A stretch of 64,000 nucleotides of DNA. Source: Phalacrocorax aristotelis (taxonomy: Eukaryota > Chordata > Aves > Suliformes > Phalacrocoracidae). The stretch spans positions 11,592,223 through 11,656,222 of the forward strand of contig NC_134282.1 in assembly GCF_949628215.1 (NCBI RefSeq), in the 5' to 3' direction. The translations under genes and the position numbers were made by a program. This document shows, in pieces, positions 52,356-64,000 of the stretch. Each line of letters begins with the position of its first letter. Within the stretch, counting starts at the first letter, position 1. The notes beneath the pieces are model-generated. The model did no database searches. It was not told the origin of the DNA and worked only from the letters and a program-made list of their open reading frames with translations.

Positions 52356-52832
52356 TCAGCCATCATCAGATTCAAATTCATGAGACACTTCCTCTGACAA
52401 GCTGGTCCTGTGGATCCGGCCATCACTTTTCATGCTGTGAAAAGTCTTCTTAAAGGCCTCCATCATGGCATGGGCCAGCTTCTTAGCCTCCAGCTTGCTC
52501 TCACACTCTACAGCATGGCAGTCCATCTGGTAGGACAAGTCATCGTTGATCTCCCGATAGACCCAAGCAAAGATGTTTGGGCTGACATTGTGGTCAGCAG
52601 TGCAGTAGGCTATACGTGCTACCTGAAAGGTATCCATGTGGACTGTCGCCTCACCTTTGAGGTCCAGATGATGCAGCCAGACTTGAAAAGGGCGAATTTC
52701 CAGAAGGGCATTAGCTGGGTAAATATCCTCCCTGGCGAGCGTGTGCTTCTTCCATAATTCAATGACTGGTTTCTCTGTGCAGCCTGACAAAAATTGCATC
52801 CCTGTTGTGGAAACCTTACCCAAATATATAAC
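52356..52832 (-). CDS. PID1: PID1 terminal coding exon (PTB/PID-domain adaptor), partial CDS
   Basis: This is the last coding exon of phosphotyrosine interaction domain containing 1 (PID1, also NYGGF4). From established knowledge, PID1 is a cytoplasmic adaptor whose PTB domain binds the tail of LRP1; it dampens insulin signalling and has been linked to adiposity and brain-tumour growth. The exon opens in phase 0 right after a splice AG and encodes 158 residues plus a TGA stop. Visible landmarks, numbered within the exon, are YLGKVSTTG (3-11) as the first PTB strand, IAYCTADHNVSPNIFAWVYR (74-93) as the core PTB strands, CHAVEC (105-110), a C-terminal amphipathic helix EAKKLAHAMMEAFKKTF (115-131), and an acidic end FESDDG. 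As I recall it, the 217-residue mammalian isoform has 59 residues before this exon, and 59 + 158 = 217, so the exon appears complete and intact. The 5' exons are outside the window. Most apparent substitutions relative to mammals, as remembered, lie in the C-terminal tail (about 142-153). Confidence 0.97.
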   Translation of the reverse strand, partial: VIYLGKVSTTGMQFLSGCTEKPVIELWKKHTLAREDIYPANALLEIRPFQVWLHHLDLKGEATVHMDTFQVARIAYCTADHNVSPNIFAWVYREINDDLSYQMDCHAVECESKLEAKKLAHAMMEAFKKTFHSMKSDGRIHRTSLSEEVSHEFESDDG

Positions 52833-52860
52833 CTGCAAAGAAGAGCAAAGATAGGTGAAA
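52833..52860 (-). promoter_or_regulatory. PID1: 3' splice acceptor of the PID1 terminal exon
   Basis: Read on the minus strand, a pyrimidine-rich stretch (ctatctttgctcttctttgc) leads directly to the AG at 52834-52833, and the exon starts GTTATATATTTGG. This fixes the exon boundary. The open frame continues 69 codons further upstream to an ATG at 53039, but family similarity stops sharply at this AG, so that extension is intronic. Confidence 0.9.
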
Positions 52861-54817
52861 CAGACAGCAGACTTCAGTTTTGCTTTCTGCCATCCCAGGG
52901 AACTTTCCTTCATCTGGAAAATAAAAGCTCCCCACCCCCCTGCCCCAGCAAACTCACCCAATTTCCCCATCATCTTCAGTAAAACAGTTTTCAAACTGTT
53001 TTCCAGATACTTGTTTTTTTCAGATGCTGACTTCACCATTCAAACCCACATGTTAAAAACATTCAGTCTCCGAGTTTCACGGAACTTAATTCGCTTTCAG
53101 CTCCCCTGGAAAGGCCATCTTTAGAGCCCAAGAATGTACTTCTAACCTCGTGTTAGCAAGTCTAAGTGCCCATGCAGCAGGCCCCATGTAGCTGTGATGC
53201 TAACCGCTTTTTTTTTTTTCCCTGCTTTATTCAGATGATTTATTTGTATTGCATTTCAAATATTAATATTAGGGAGACTGAGACAGTCTCAGTTTGATAA
53301 TGCCGGGCTGCAGGGGGTCAGAAAAGCATGATCACAGCAGAGGACTTTAAACTGTTTGAATGTGGGTGGTTTTTTTTCCAAAATGATCCTGTTTTTCTAC
53401 CACTTCTGCTGTTTCTACTTAAGTATTAAGCCAGGAATAGCTCAAAGCTGTTCAAAACTCTATCTTTGTGCAGGACCGAGAGATTTATTATATCAGTTTC
53501 AGAAAATACACTCTTAAAAGAATCTAGTAATAAATCTACCTTAGTTTAATCACATCATCTCTATGCTTTTCTATCTAGCTCTTTTGATTAAATATCCTGT
53601 TATCCAAGCTGCACAGGAAAGCAAGGTGATTTTAAGTGCTCTTACTGTATTTTGTTCACCAAAAAATCAAATTCACTGAGAGGTCCATATCAAAATTCTG
53701 TATTAAGCCTGTGCAGAAAAATTCCCCTAAATCTGTAGAGCTGCTAAAGTGGCTTTCTTCCACTTAAAACTGAATGGAAGACTATTTTATCTGGGAAAAG
53801 GGATTTTCTCTAGAAAAGACAGATCAACACATAAATACAATTATGCAGATTATTCTGTTGTCAGAATGGTGCACTTAAGAACAACAACATGAAAGCAAAA
53901 TAGGTTCTAATTTGTCTCTTGCAGCAGTAACTGTTTGAGACAGAATCTTGTGCCTCTTCCTTAATGTCTTATAACCTCATGTGCATTTTACTGAAGGCAT
54001 TTGAGGAAAAAAAAATAGTAATCACATGCACTTTCCAAATTCATTTCTTCAAAATTCTGTATTAAACACACCGTATCAGCTATTTTTATTTTGTGTATGG
54101 TTTAAGAAATGCAAAGAAAAAAATATGGTATTTCCACATTTAAACACATTTAAAAAATCATACCCACAGGAATACGGGATTTGTATTCCATGCAAACAAA
54201 ATTATCCACAAGAAAAATATTTTGCTGCAAGCTTCATAGGTTTTGTTAAACTCAGAGACCTAAATTAAGGCGTAATTAAGGAAAAAGCTTACAAAACATT
54301 ATTGGAAGTCCGTGTGGCTTAATCACGCCTGCCAAAAAAGCAATTTCATAGCACTGACATTTCAAAATGGGAAGTCTTATTCTTTGCCTATAAATATTCA
54401 TGCCTTGCACTGGGAATATGTTAAATCTTATAAAGCTTTATTTTTTGGAACAGTGGGAAACACAACAGCTAGAACAGTTAACAAGGCAAGACCTACCAGT
54501 GTTTTGTTTTATTTTATTTTATTACTGATGAGAGTTGACTTCTCTAAAGTACTGTGGAATAACTTTAAAGAAAACCTCAGAGCTGAGCGCCAACGAAACA
54601 CATATAAACAGCACATACAAAACCAGAGAGGAATGTGTCTGCAACATACTGGGGGATACTTCAACATATATCCACAGTCATATTGCTTTGAAAAGATTGA
54701 GATCAGTGTGCAAATTTGCACACACAATATATTTTCTGAAGGTTCGCTCAGCACCATTTCATATTCATAAGCCAGCAAACGAAAGACTAACACACACTCT
54801 AAATTAACTGAGCATTT

Positions 54818-54892
54818 GGGGGTTAGATTCAAAGCCCATTGCAGTAGCAGAAGTACTTCACTGACTTCAAAGAGATTTGCACAAAGCCTTTA
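54818..54892. repeat. Possible ancient palindromic amniote repeat
   Basis: The stretch gattcaaagcccattgcagt, followed by agtacttcactgacttcaaa, resembles the recurring 'AAAGCCCATTGAAGTCAATGG / CATTGACTTCAATGGG' self-complementary motif seen in old interspersed repeats of reptiles and birds. The two arms are imperfectly complementary here. The match is weak and from memory. Confidence 0.3.
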
Positions 54893-55614
54893 AACCCTGA
54901 GGAACAGAGAATTAGCCTCTTGCTTATGCACTTTGTCCCTGCCAAAATACAGTTTTGAATCCCTGGCCACAGGAGAGATGCTGCCACCACTGCAACATTT
55001 TGTACCCCCGAGCTGCTGTTTGAAAAAAGCTGGGATCCCTTGGAGCATGCAGAAATAAGCGCCTCTCGCTAGTGTGCAACAGTAAATGCAGGCAATTTTT
55101 TCATTACAGGCTTGTCTGTTGACAGCACATGAGCTTCCCTGCCACAACAGCGTGAGGAATGGGAGAGGAGAAGAAAGCAAAGGCAGCTACAACCCACTTT
55201 GGGAGCATTGTTATGGGTATATCCAAGCAGTTAGTGCTGCTGAGCTCAGTCCTGCAAATTCACCCCCAGCACACAGAGCATCAGCTTCTCAGCATGGACA
55301 ACTCCCAAGTGATGCCTGGGACATCTCTGGCAGGTGAGGAGCAAGACCAGAGCGGGTTGCCGCACAGAAGAGCAAACTGAGTTTAATGTTCTCTCTGTTC
55401 CTTCCCTGCTGCTAACTGCAACCCCCTGTTGGCCATCAGCCCATGCGTGGCCTGCCTAAGTATGAAGTTACAAAAAAATAATGTATTTCTTCACAAACAA
55501 AGTATTTGTATTTTACAGAGAAAAGCAGTGAATTACTCTGAAAGCAGCCAAGGCAAAAGTAACTAATAAGGAGGACGGGATGACGGTTTGTTTACCAAAC
55601 TGAGATGTAATGGT

Positions 55615-55765
55615 CTGATTTACTGTCCCAGTTCTGTCACAGTATAACTGTGTAGGAACGTTTGGGAAGTTGCTTCCTTTAACACCACTTTACATCTCCA
55701 TTATATAAACTTCATTTTCCTTTGAGGACACATTAATAAATACTTGTAAGGTGCTTAGACATTCC
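55615..55765 (+). repeat. MIR-like CORE-SINE relic in the PID1 intron
   Basis: The order of words follows the MIR consensus on the plus strand: a ccagttctgtcac block, taactgtgt, tttgggaagttgctt, a cttcattttcc block, then taataaatacttgtaaggtgcttaga near the 3' part. Individual matches are diverged, as expected for an amniote-age SINE. The assignment rests on my memory of the consensus, not on an alignment. Confidence 0.5.
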
Positions 55766-58700
55766 AACAAGGAGTTCACAGGAGAGCGAATAAACAAAAC
55801 CTCTAGTTTAGAAGTCTCTCCTGTACTGTGTCTTATATAAAAATATCAGCACCTACTAATGTTATTTTTTGTTTCTTTTTAAACAAATGATCATGTTTTC
55901 CTAGTTGAGATACAAGCATTTCACAAGAGTAGCATTACCAAAGCTCTTAGTGAAGACATACGTCTAACATTTCATCACTCAATGGTCCCCTGCTAAACAC
56001 AGAACAGGGATACAGCGGCTGGTGAGACACCTCGACTCTTTGACAAAAAATGCAGCATCCTGTTCAGAACAAAGTTTTCTTCATGCTAAATATCATCTAC
56101 ATGTTATCCATTACATATTAATCCATCTGGAGCTGACCAATATAGTAATTTAGACATTAGCATTTGCATAATTTGCATTTGCAGGGACGGTACCAGTATG
56201 AACTAAAAATGGCAAAAGATGGATTTATATGGCACTTCTCCCTGAGCCCTCGGTTACAAGGTTATTCCACAAGCAATGCTCCCTGCATTTCAGCTCCTAC
56301 CTCACCATGTCTCACAGCACACCCACCTTTATTTAAATGCCCAGAAACCACTGACCACACACATCAGAGTAAAGCTATTCCAGTACAACCATCTTCCTCT
56401 CCAATTTCCAAGTTTGCCAACCAAAGATCAAAGAACAGATTATTCCTCCCATTATCAGATGAAGAAAATTATTTTGAGGCAAAAATTCCCACTGGTGGCC
56501 TTTTCCATTAAAACAATGGTGTCTTGTCAGCGTGAAGCCAGCAGGAAGTATTAAAAAAAAATTACATCTTTAATACTCGTAACAACTAGATGTGAAGGGC
56601 ACAGAAAGACATCATCATCATTATTATATGTGCACGTGCAAACACACACTGAGGAAGTGCCTGAACAGAATCAACTGTATAGCCTTACTGACCAGAGAGT
56701 AATCACTGACAATAGCCACAGCTCAGGCTGAAAGCTGCATCTATGATAATACAGCTCTGGCCACCAGCCAAAGTTAATAAGGACTGAATAATTCTTTTCC
56801 TTCCTCTGAAACACTGGACAGAGGTCACTTGGCAGCAAACATCAGTCCAGGAAGATGACTTATTTGTGACAGCATGGCATGCCCTGTAGCAACTGTCATC
56901 CTATACACATGCAAGGCCAGTAGCTGCATCTTCTCCCCCCCCCCCACCCTGACTCAGTGCAAAGCAGAGTAGCCACAGGTTGGTTGTAACATGTAAATTG
57001 TGATTAAGCTGTTGCAGTCTTTACTTGTTTTGGACACTGTATTTTAAGTGGAAAAAAAAGGAATAGAAAAGTCAGCTCAATGCCACTGGGTTAACCTTAA
57101 GCAATAAAGGCATTTAATATCGTATCTTCTTCCAGGGGTATATTTCTTCATGGCACTTTCAGTCCTTTGGTTTGTGTGTTCCATCTCTCCCATGGACTTC
57201 TGGAAGTTACAACTCGCAACAACTTTTTGCGCGTGTTAAGTTATCCACATTCTTTCCAGCCTTTATATGGCAAATTGGCATTTTCCATCTGATCCTTCGC
57301 TCCCTGGCAAGCCACTGTCACCCAACATGACATAAAATACACTTGTGGTTTCAGTAGTTCTGTGCTTGCAGACATTCAAACCTTTAGCACAATCCAAGAT
57401 GCTCTGAGGAGCTCCTTATTTAACCCTAGAGACTTGCCAACACCAGCGTCAGTATCTGACAAAACTGTCCTCAACAGGAAAATGCTGTGCCTTTGCCCTT
57501 TCATAACACAGCTACAGCCATCTGACATGTAAAGATGCCTCATGTCAAAGGACATGAATATTAGCCAATGTCGTCTTTCATGCACTGTCCTGGACATGCA
57601 AAAACATCCGAGTATTCTGACACTGTTTTCAGCCCCTTCAATCTAGTAACATATAGTGAAAATATCTTTTAATAACTAGACTCTAGAGCTTACCAACTTT
57701 GAAAAGACCTATATAGCAGCTGCCATAGACATTTCACTTCTAACACAGCACAATTTTTCAGAAGTAACAAGGATGGTTTACTTTCCATAGTAATTTCTTT
57801 ATCACTGACCTCACACTGTTTACTTGCAGCTCGTGTGAGATAAATAACAGCTTAGCTCCTGCATGTGTCGATCTGACTTCATATCTGACTACCCTATGGA
57901 CCATAACTCCTGAATCATGAGCCTCAGTTGGGGACCTAAAGTTAGGCAGCCCAATTTCTGTTCCCTAGCCCCAGTCCATAGACCATCATTGTTCCAAGAA
58001 CGCAGATCCAAGTTGTAAAGATCCATAATTATTACATTACACAAGGGCAGATGCTCTCTTGGCACAGGAATCTGGCACAGGAACATGTACACACACAGGA
58101 CTCCAGACTCTCTGACTATTCAAGACCATGATCAAAGGACCATATGGAAAATTAAGTAGTTAGTTCTTTAACACAAGTATTTCTTCCACAACAGATAAGG
58201 AGGGTCTTTGACAACAAAATGAACACAGAAAATGAAAAAATTAACACAAATAGAGTGCTGAACTTGAGCCAGCAAGTATTTAGTCTGCATATTTGCAGTC
58301 ACCAGAGTCTGCCCTAGAGGATCTTGAATCTTATGCAAATCTTAGTAATAGGTGGCTGTTGTTGATCTGTGTTTTAAAATAAACATTCCTTTAGCCTCAA
58401 AGCTGGTCTAGTTGCAAATTATTATTTTTGATCCGAGAGAGCAAGATACTTCTCTCTTAGGTGAGGCAAGCAGAGATGATGAGACATTTTCTTCCTGAAA
58501 TCAGAAGAATTTCTCTTGTGGCAACTTCAGGGCACATGGTAATGAAAAAATGATTGGAAGGGTCTGTGCCAGGATGCATAGGCATAGACCCTCCAGTTGG
58601 CAAGTAAACCATCAGCTTGTCCCAGCCAAGCAAGAAACACCAGCCTAAAGATTGAGTAAACTTGCAAAAATCTTCAAGAGAAATACAGAGGAGACTTGAA

Positions 58701-60328
58701 GAAAGGAGCAGCCAAAAGCAGGTTTGGGAGGATGCATGCATGTCTTGTTATGAACTGCCATTGGAACACAGATAAACATGCAGACGTTCTCTGGGTTAGC
58801 AACACAAAAGCACGTGCAGGACAAGAAAGCCCAGGCTTCACCCAGCCTCCATGCACCTACTGTCGAGGCCAGAACAAAGCAAGCTTGATTTCCACATCGT
58901 TACCAGGTCTGGAAAACACTGAGAGAAGCTGCTACTCAGAAACCCACACTTGGGCCTCTGCACCCCAGCAGCCGGCCACACCACCAGATACCAGACTTGG
59001 TGAAGTCCAAAGCTGTCTGGATACAGCTCCCTATCCTCCAGTGCCTCCAAAAGGCATCAGCTGATTGCACTAGATATGGTGCTGATGGATCCCAAACATC
59101 ACCTTTTTTTAGTTCAGAGATAAAAATAAATATATATAAGAAAAAATAAGATTAAAAGGACATTTTTCCCCATGGCCACTGCCACCTGGAATACCTCCCC
59201 TTCATATGCCATGTTACCCTCCCATCGCTGGTCACAAAGCTTTGGGAGAGTCTGAGAGGAGCCCTAGGCAGCCTGGCAGGACCCACCAGGACATCTGCTG
59301 GTCCCTTGGAGCTAAGGGATGCAGTGCAACATTTGGAAAGCTGGCCAGGAGACAAGGTGGCTGGCAGGGAGCTTCACTGCAATGGCAGCATGCACAAAGC
59401 CCACAGTGCCTCCCACGCTGTGTGGCCAGGGACGGTCAGGGCTCACCGGAGTGCTGCACAGCTTTGAGTGCTGAAACTGGATATTTTATCCACAGTGGAG
59501 CTGGAATATGAGCGGGACAGGCCTGCAGCAGGCTGCCCTGCAGCTCAGTCAGTCATGGCACATCTTTCACTTCAGTGAAAGCAAATCTAGCTGTAGAGTC
59601 ATTTGCGACATCTTTAATTAGTGCACCCAGCTCCTGGTGCACAGGGTGTGCTCTGTGCCAGCCAGGGTGCCCATCTCGCAGCACCACCACAGCAGCTCGG
59701 CTCTCCTCACCTTCAGGCGCAGTGACTGTGCCTCAAGCTGGCAGCTTTGGGATTTAGAGCTAAAAACTGCTTTTTGGCTCTGGAGGAAAAAACAAAAAAA
59801 TATCCCAGACATTCCACTGGATCACTGAGCAAATACCGTGAACTGTATTCAAGCAACGTTTGCTTAAGTAAGACCCAACAAACTCACTCAGTTAAGGAAA
59901 AAAGCTGCACAGTTTCTCTCTGCTTCCTCACCAAAGTCTTCGCAGCACAAACACGATGGTCTTTGTGGGAACCACAGGGCTCCTCAGCACACAGGAATCC
60001 TCTAAATGCAGTAACATGGCTTACAGAAATATGTGAAGTACTGTTTTATTTTGGAGACAAAATTCAGAGGGACAACAGGCTGAGCTGGGCAACTGTTTAA
60101 TGGAAAATAACCATTGACTCTGATAGCTGCCCTCTGGTATAGGAGGGAGGAAAAAAAAGATCAGTAGTTCATCTCTTATTTATTCCAAGGAATCAAAAAG
60201 TAGCTCAAGAAAAGCTGGAAATGTCAGCACCTTTTCAGCCGTTAAGTCAACAGCTAGCATCTAACTCCTTTAGTGGGAACAATGCTGAACCTAGGCTTAA
60301 AACAATGCTTAAATTCCCCCTCGAGGAC

Positions 60329-60350
60329 AAAAAAAAAAAAAAAATAAAAA
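60329..60350. repeat. A-rich run
   Basis: Sixteen A bases, one T and five more A bases, followed by A-rich sequence. It lies in intron. It could be the tail of a retroposed fragment, but no SINE or LINE body is recognisable before it. Confidence 0.8.
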
Positions 60351-63300
60351 CCCAAAAAACCCAAGAAGCCCAGCAAGAAATACTTTCAACTCTTTACATC
60401 TTCAGAACTCCTTTGGAAAAACAACCACTGGGCAGCAGCTGCTCTGCTCCTTCCTTCTCTTCCTCCGTCCATAATCCATCCGTCCCCCCTGCCACACTGG
60501 TAGCCACCCTTCACAGGTGCCTTTATTATCCCATGTTTCTCAGCTGTGACCATGCAGCAGATCCTGCCTTACCTCAGTCCCAGGAAGGGTTCACCACACA
60601 AGTAAAGTGTAAAGTGATAGTGCAGGGCAGTCACTTTGGACATAATGCCATCCTCCAATTAAATCCCTTTAAAGGACACAAGAGCTCTGGTTGATTTTTA
60701 ACCTATCATTCTTCTTCCAGGTTTTAACAGCCTCTGTGCTTCCAGGTAGCTGTAGCAGGTAAAGGAGAAGGAAGAGCTGAGGCACTGTGAAAATGCCTTT
60801 TCTTGAAAAGTGCTCATCCCCAGTAGAAAGAAAAACATAATACCAATTTCACCACTGCTTCTGAGCTTGCCTAGGAAAGCCCTTTAACATGGCAGCCAGC
60901 AGAGCAGATGAGTTACTGTGGTCCAGGGTGGGTTCCTATATCTGCCAGCGCAGCACCTCAGGCATGGGGCTTTTCTGACAGAGCGCAGAGCTCACCCACG
61001 AAGGACTTCTCATTCCTCAAACACCAAGCAGGACAAACATTCCAGGGACTGCTGATGACTGACATCAAGTGCAGGGCACACCTTCAAGATCCTGTCCCAG
61101 CTCTGAGCGAGACACCCAAGAGCACAGAGACATCCCAGGGCCTCTCTTCCTGGCCAAATAGAACCACAGTCCTCCCAAAACTCTGCCAGGTGTCTCACTA
61201 ATGGCGCTTGGGGAAGGGAGCAGAAGATACAAACCTGTGCAGAGTGCCCACAGGAGCAGAGCCCTCCTTACCCCATGTGACCAGCCCCATCAAACACCAA
61301 ACCACACTGCCTGGGGAAGAAAAAGGGGGGGGGGGGAAGACATCGACATTTGACAAGCCTAAGGTTTAGCAGAAAAAAAATTACCCTTGACAGCTTAATT
61401 TGTAAGCTCTGAGAGGAACAAAAGCAAACAAGAAAAAGCCCACTGGCTCCACAGGCCAAATAGCCAGTGTGGGATGAATAAGGCTGCAAGCAGAGCTCTC
61501 CTTTGGAAACACACCTGTCCAAGCTTTTCACCTTTCATTACATCAGGCCGCTGCTCAGCAAGCCTCTTCATAAACTACCCTGGGTATTAAACTACTGTCT
61601 TCAGTTAGACCTAAGAGCATGAACTTAAATGCAGCTACCAGGAGTCTCTGCCTAATTGGCAAAATGGTTAACCAAACCCAAACAAAACCTCAGAAAGAGC
61701 CAGCTCTGCTCCCTGCAACCTCCCATCAGCAACAAAAGGATCGCCTCTTGCATTTCATTTTCCACTGGGCAGGAAGCTCTTTTTGTGGTTTGGCTTGTGG
61801 GGATGAGTTTGAAATGAAATCAAGTGGAACTGGCAAACTCCAGCTAGCTTGCAGCCGGAGACACTTGGGTCCTGGTGTGAGTGGAACATTTATGCTGCAC
61901 TATTTAAAACTCAAGAAATCAATTTAATTCTAGCAGTGATTTAAAAATGTTGTAGTGCAAGGCATAACTGAATGAACAAATACATCGATCATGTACAACC
62001 TCAGCAGGGCTGCTGTACACCCTACTGTACCAGTTGATGATTACTTTTAGTCCCAAATATTTTCTTTATGTTGCTATTTAGATCACTTCCTTTTTGTCTC
62101 CTTTCATTCCCTCACATAACTTCCTTTCTCTGTATCACTGGGTTGAAATTAGTCAGTTCATTTCCCATTGTCCTTCAGGAGTCTTCCCAGGGCGAGAAGA
62201 GTTGTGGAGACAGCCAGGGAAATGAGAAGAAAACCAACCCACACTACAGTCGCTAGCTGCAACTACTTGGAGTTTCCATCACACAAAGTACTTCCAAAAC
62301 TTCTCCTCTGCCACCTCAAAACCTTCACTCTGAGAATGTCCTTGCTGCCAGGAGAAAGTGGCATAAGTTTGCATGATCGTGATCTTCCCCCAAACAGACA
62401 TCTACCTTCATGTTTATGTTCCAATTACACAAAAGCTTTTTTCCCCTACACATTCTTTATTTACATGAGGTTGAAACCGAGCACGGAAATCTGATTAAGC
62501 AACCCATCATGTTTCAGAAAGCATTTTGGTCCTGGGCTCCTCACAGCTGTTGTCTCACAGCAGAGGGAAGAAGCCCACAGGCAGGGGGGGCAGGGAGGGG
62601 AGAGCAGGCTGTTTGCTTTTACTTTGTTCCCCTTCCTTTCCAACCCACAGACAGCTCACTTTGGCACCAGTCCTACAAAAACTTCTCCAACTGTACTTAA
62701 TGGAGCACGCAAAAAGCAAGTACAGGAATGGCTATATAACCTGGGCCACCATTTCCACCAAGGCATGTGTATTTTACATACTCCAAGACTTTGGACGCTG
62801 AAGTACTCACAGAAAGCCATGCAGAACACACATTTTTCAGGATCATTTATGTCCTTAAGGTTCCCTTTTTCAGCATTCCTCATGAGATCGTTGTATTTCC
62901 TCTTTAGTTCCTCCTTTTAAAAGATGATGCCAAGTAATAAAACTGAACAAAGCCTGTGTTACTAAGACATTCAGTTCTGGAGACCAAACATCTCAACTGC
63001 ACTTGCTTCCTGGCACAACTTGACAACACCTGAAATTAAGAGCAAAAGGGAAGGGAGCCAGCTTCAGGGACCACTGAAGATGACTACAAATTGGGTTTGT
63101 ATTGCAAGAGAAGTGTCAGTCCTACATTGCAGGAAGAACAGAAGAAAAATAATGACAACTAAACCATTTCAGTTCTTCCTCCCCAAGTGCCGTAAGACCG
63201 GTAGCATTCAAAAAAAGATAAAAAATTACGAAACAAGCCACAGACACGAGAGACTCCCAGAAATGGCAGCACTGACTCCTTCTGCTATCCTCTAAAGACT

Positions 63301-64000
63301 GCAAATGAAACACATTCCCTGAAGAGAACCGTGAACACAGAAATATCACCCTCCCCTATAAATGTAACTGTACCCACATCTGCAAAGTCTCATATTAAGG
63401 TACTCGGTCATTAATTTTACATCTCCGTCATGCATCACTACGTGTAATGACTTCCATGACTTAGCAAAACCCTTAGAGATATTTCCAGCTCTCTCAAGTT
63501 TTAGCATCTCCAGGAAAACTCTTATTTGAAGGCTGGAGAAGAAATACAGTGCCTACACTTGGATAGAGCTCTTACGCTGTAGCAATGAAAAACAGACCTT
63601 GCATATTTCAACTCAATAAAGAGCACTAAATACATTATTAAAAAGAAAATATAGTTAAACAACTTTTTATTGCTAAATGAGCACTTAAATAAATATGCCT
63701 GATTTATCATTTATGTTTGTGTTATCAAATTCTGGATCAGGGCCATAGCAACACAGGCTTTGCACAGACAGAAATAATAAAATGTCACTGACTCTAAGGT
63801 TTATGACACTACAATACAATTTGGCCAGAAATTTTCCACACAACAATGCAACAGTCTGTTAGCAGACTAAACATAAGATTTTAAAAGAACAAATGTGTCC
63901 CATAGAGTATAACGATGGTAGACAATGAATGGTGCCATACAAGTTTTAATTAATTTCCAAAGCCATGGTTCATAGTTCCTCCAAGGTCCTGTTCTCACAA

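Larger units (their letters stand above)
52861..64000 (-). other. PID1: PID1 intron (upstream of the terminal exon), incomplete
   Basis: All sequence to the right of the acceptor is intron of PID1, which is transcribed leftward. I searched the minus strand for the preceding exon, which should end in a codon for lysine or a similar residue followed by GT, with the peptide around HSGC, and did not find it. Large introns are usual for this gene. Open frames of up to 157 codons (for example 54312-54770 and 60221-60694 on the plus strand) show no recognisable domain and run through A-rich tracts, so I do not annotate them as genes. The intron holds one MIR-like SINE, one possible palindromic old repeat and simple runs (T-rich near 53210, C-rich near 56937, A16 at 60329, G-rich near 61326). 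Confidence 0.85.

Noticed and set aside
52410..52757. 115-codon plus-strand frame opposite the PID1 exon
   Set aside because: It is the antisense shadow of a strongly conserved coding exon.
54312..54770. 152-codon open frame on the plus strand in the PID1 intron
   Set aside because: No recognisable domain, T/A-rich with a TTTTATTTTATTTTATT stretch giving FYFILLL, and a competing 107-codon frame on the other strand. It is consistent with chance.
60221..60694. 157-codon open frame on the plus strand
   Set aside because: It runs through the A16 homopolymer (a KKKKK stretch) and shows no family motif. It lies inside PID1 intron, and homopolymer length alone decides the frame.
1..64000. CRISPR array, bacterial operon, phage, plasmid origin or other prokaryotic system
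   Set aside because: The window is vertebrate nuclear DNA. The tandem repeats seen are a minisatellite, a short triple repeat and a large duplication, none with spacer structure.
1..64000. tRNA, rRNA or snRNA genes
   Set aside because: I saw no cloverleaf with A and B boxes, no rRNA-like block and no U6-type start. Without a covariance search, absence is not proven.

Overview
This is nuclear DNA of a bird. Three things in the sequence show it. There is a CR1 retrotransposon tail with the characteristic terminal ATTCTGTGA-type octamers (5091-5387). There is a complete solo LTR of a type familiar from neoavian genomes (4118-4709). There is also an exon of the vertebrate gene PID1 with a typical vertebrate splice acceptor and a long 3' UTR. 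The species cannot be fixed from this; a neoavian bird, perhaps a songbird, is an inference from the LTR.

Layout: bases 1-51194 are non-coding DNA downstream of PID1. They hold scattered repeats: the solo LTR, a 5'-truncated CR1, a 13-bp minisatellite beside the CR1, an old MIR SINE, homopolymers and AT-rich tracts. The most striking feature is a head-to-tail duplication of 1373 bp (35941-38686) whose copies look identical. About 200 bp past it is a short open frame with protein-like composition that I could not identify. From about 51195 to 52832 lies the minus-strand terminal exon of PID1: 3' UTR with two clustered AATAAA signals, stop codon, and 158 codons covering the phosphotyrosine-binding (PTB/PID) domain. 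From 52833 to 64000 the window is PID1 intron. The upstream coding exons, about 59 or more residues, lie beyond the right edge.

No operon, CRISPR array, mobile gene cluster or novel multi-gene system is visible. Nearly all other open frames are short, overlap on both strands and look like chance frames in non-coding vertebrate DNA. Non-coding conservation, which could reveal enhancers, cannot be judged from one sequence, so candidate conserved elements are marked as inference.
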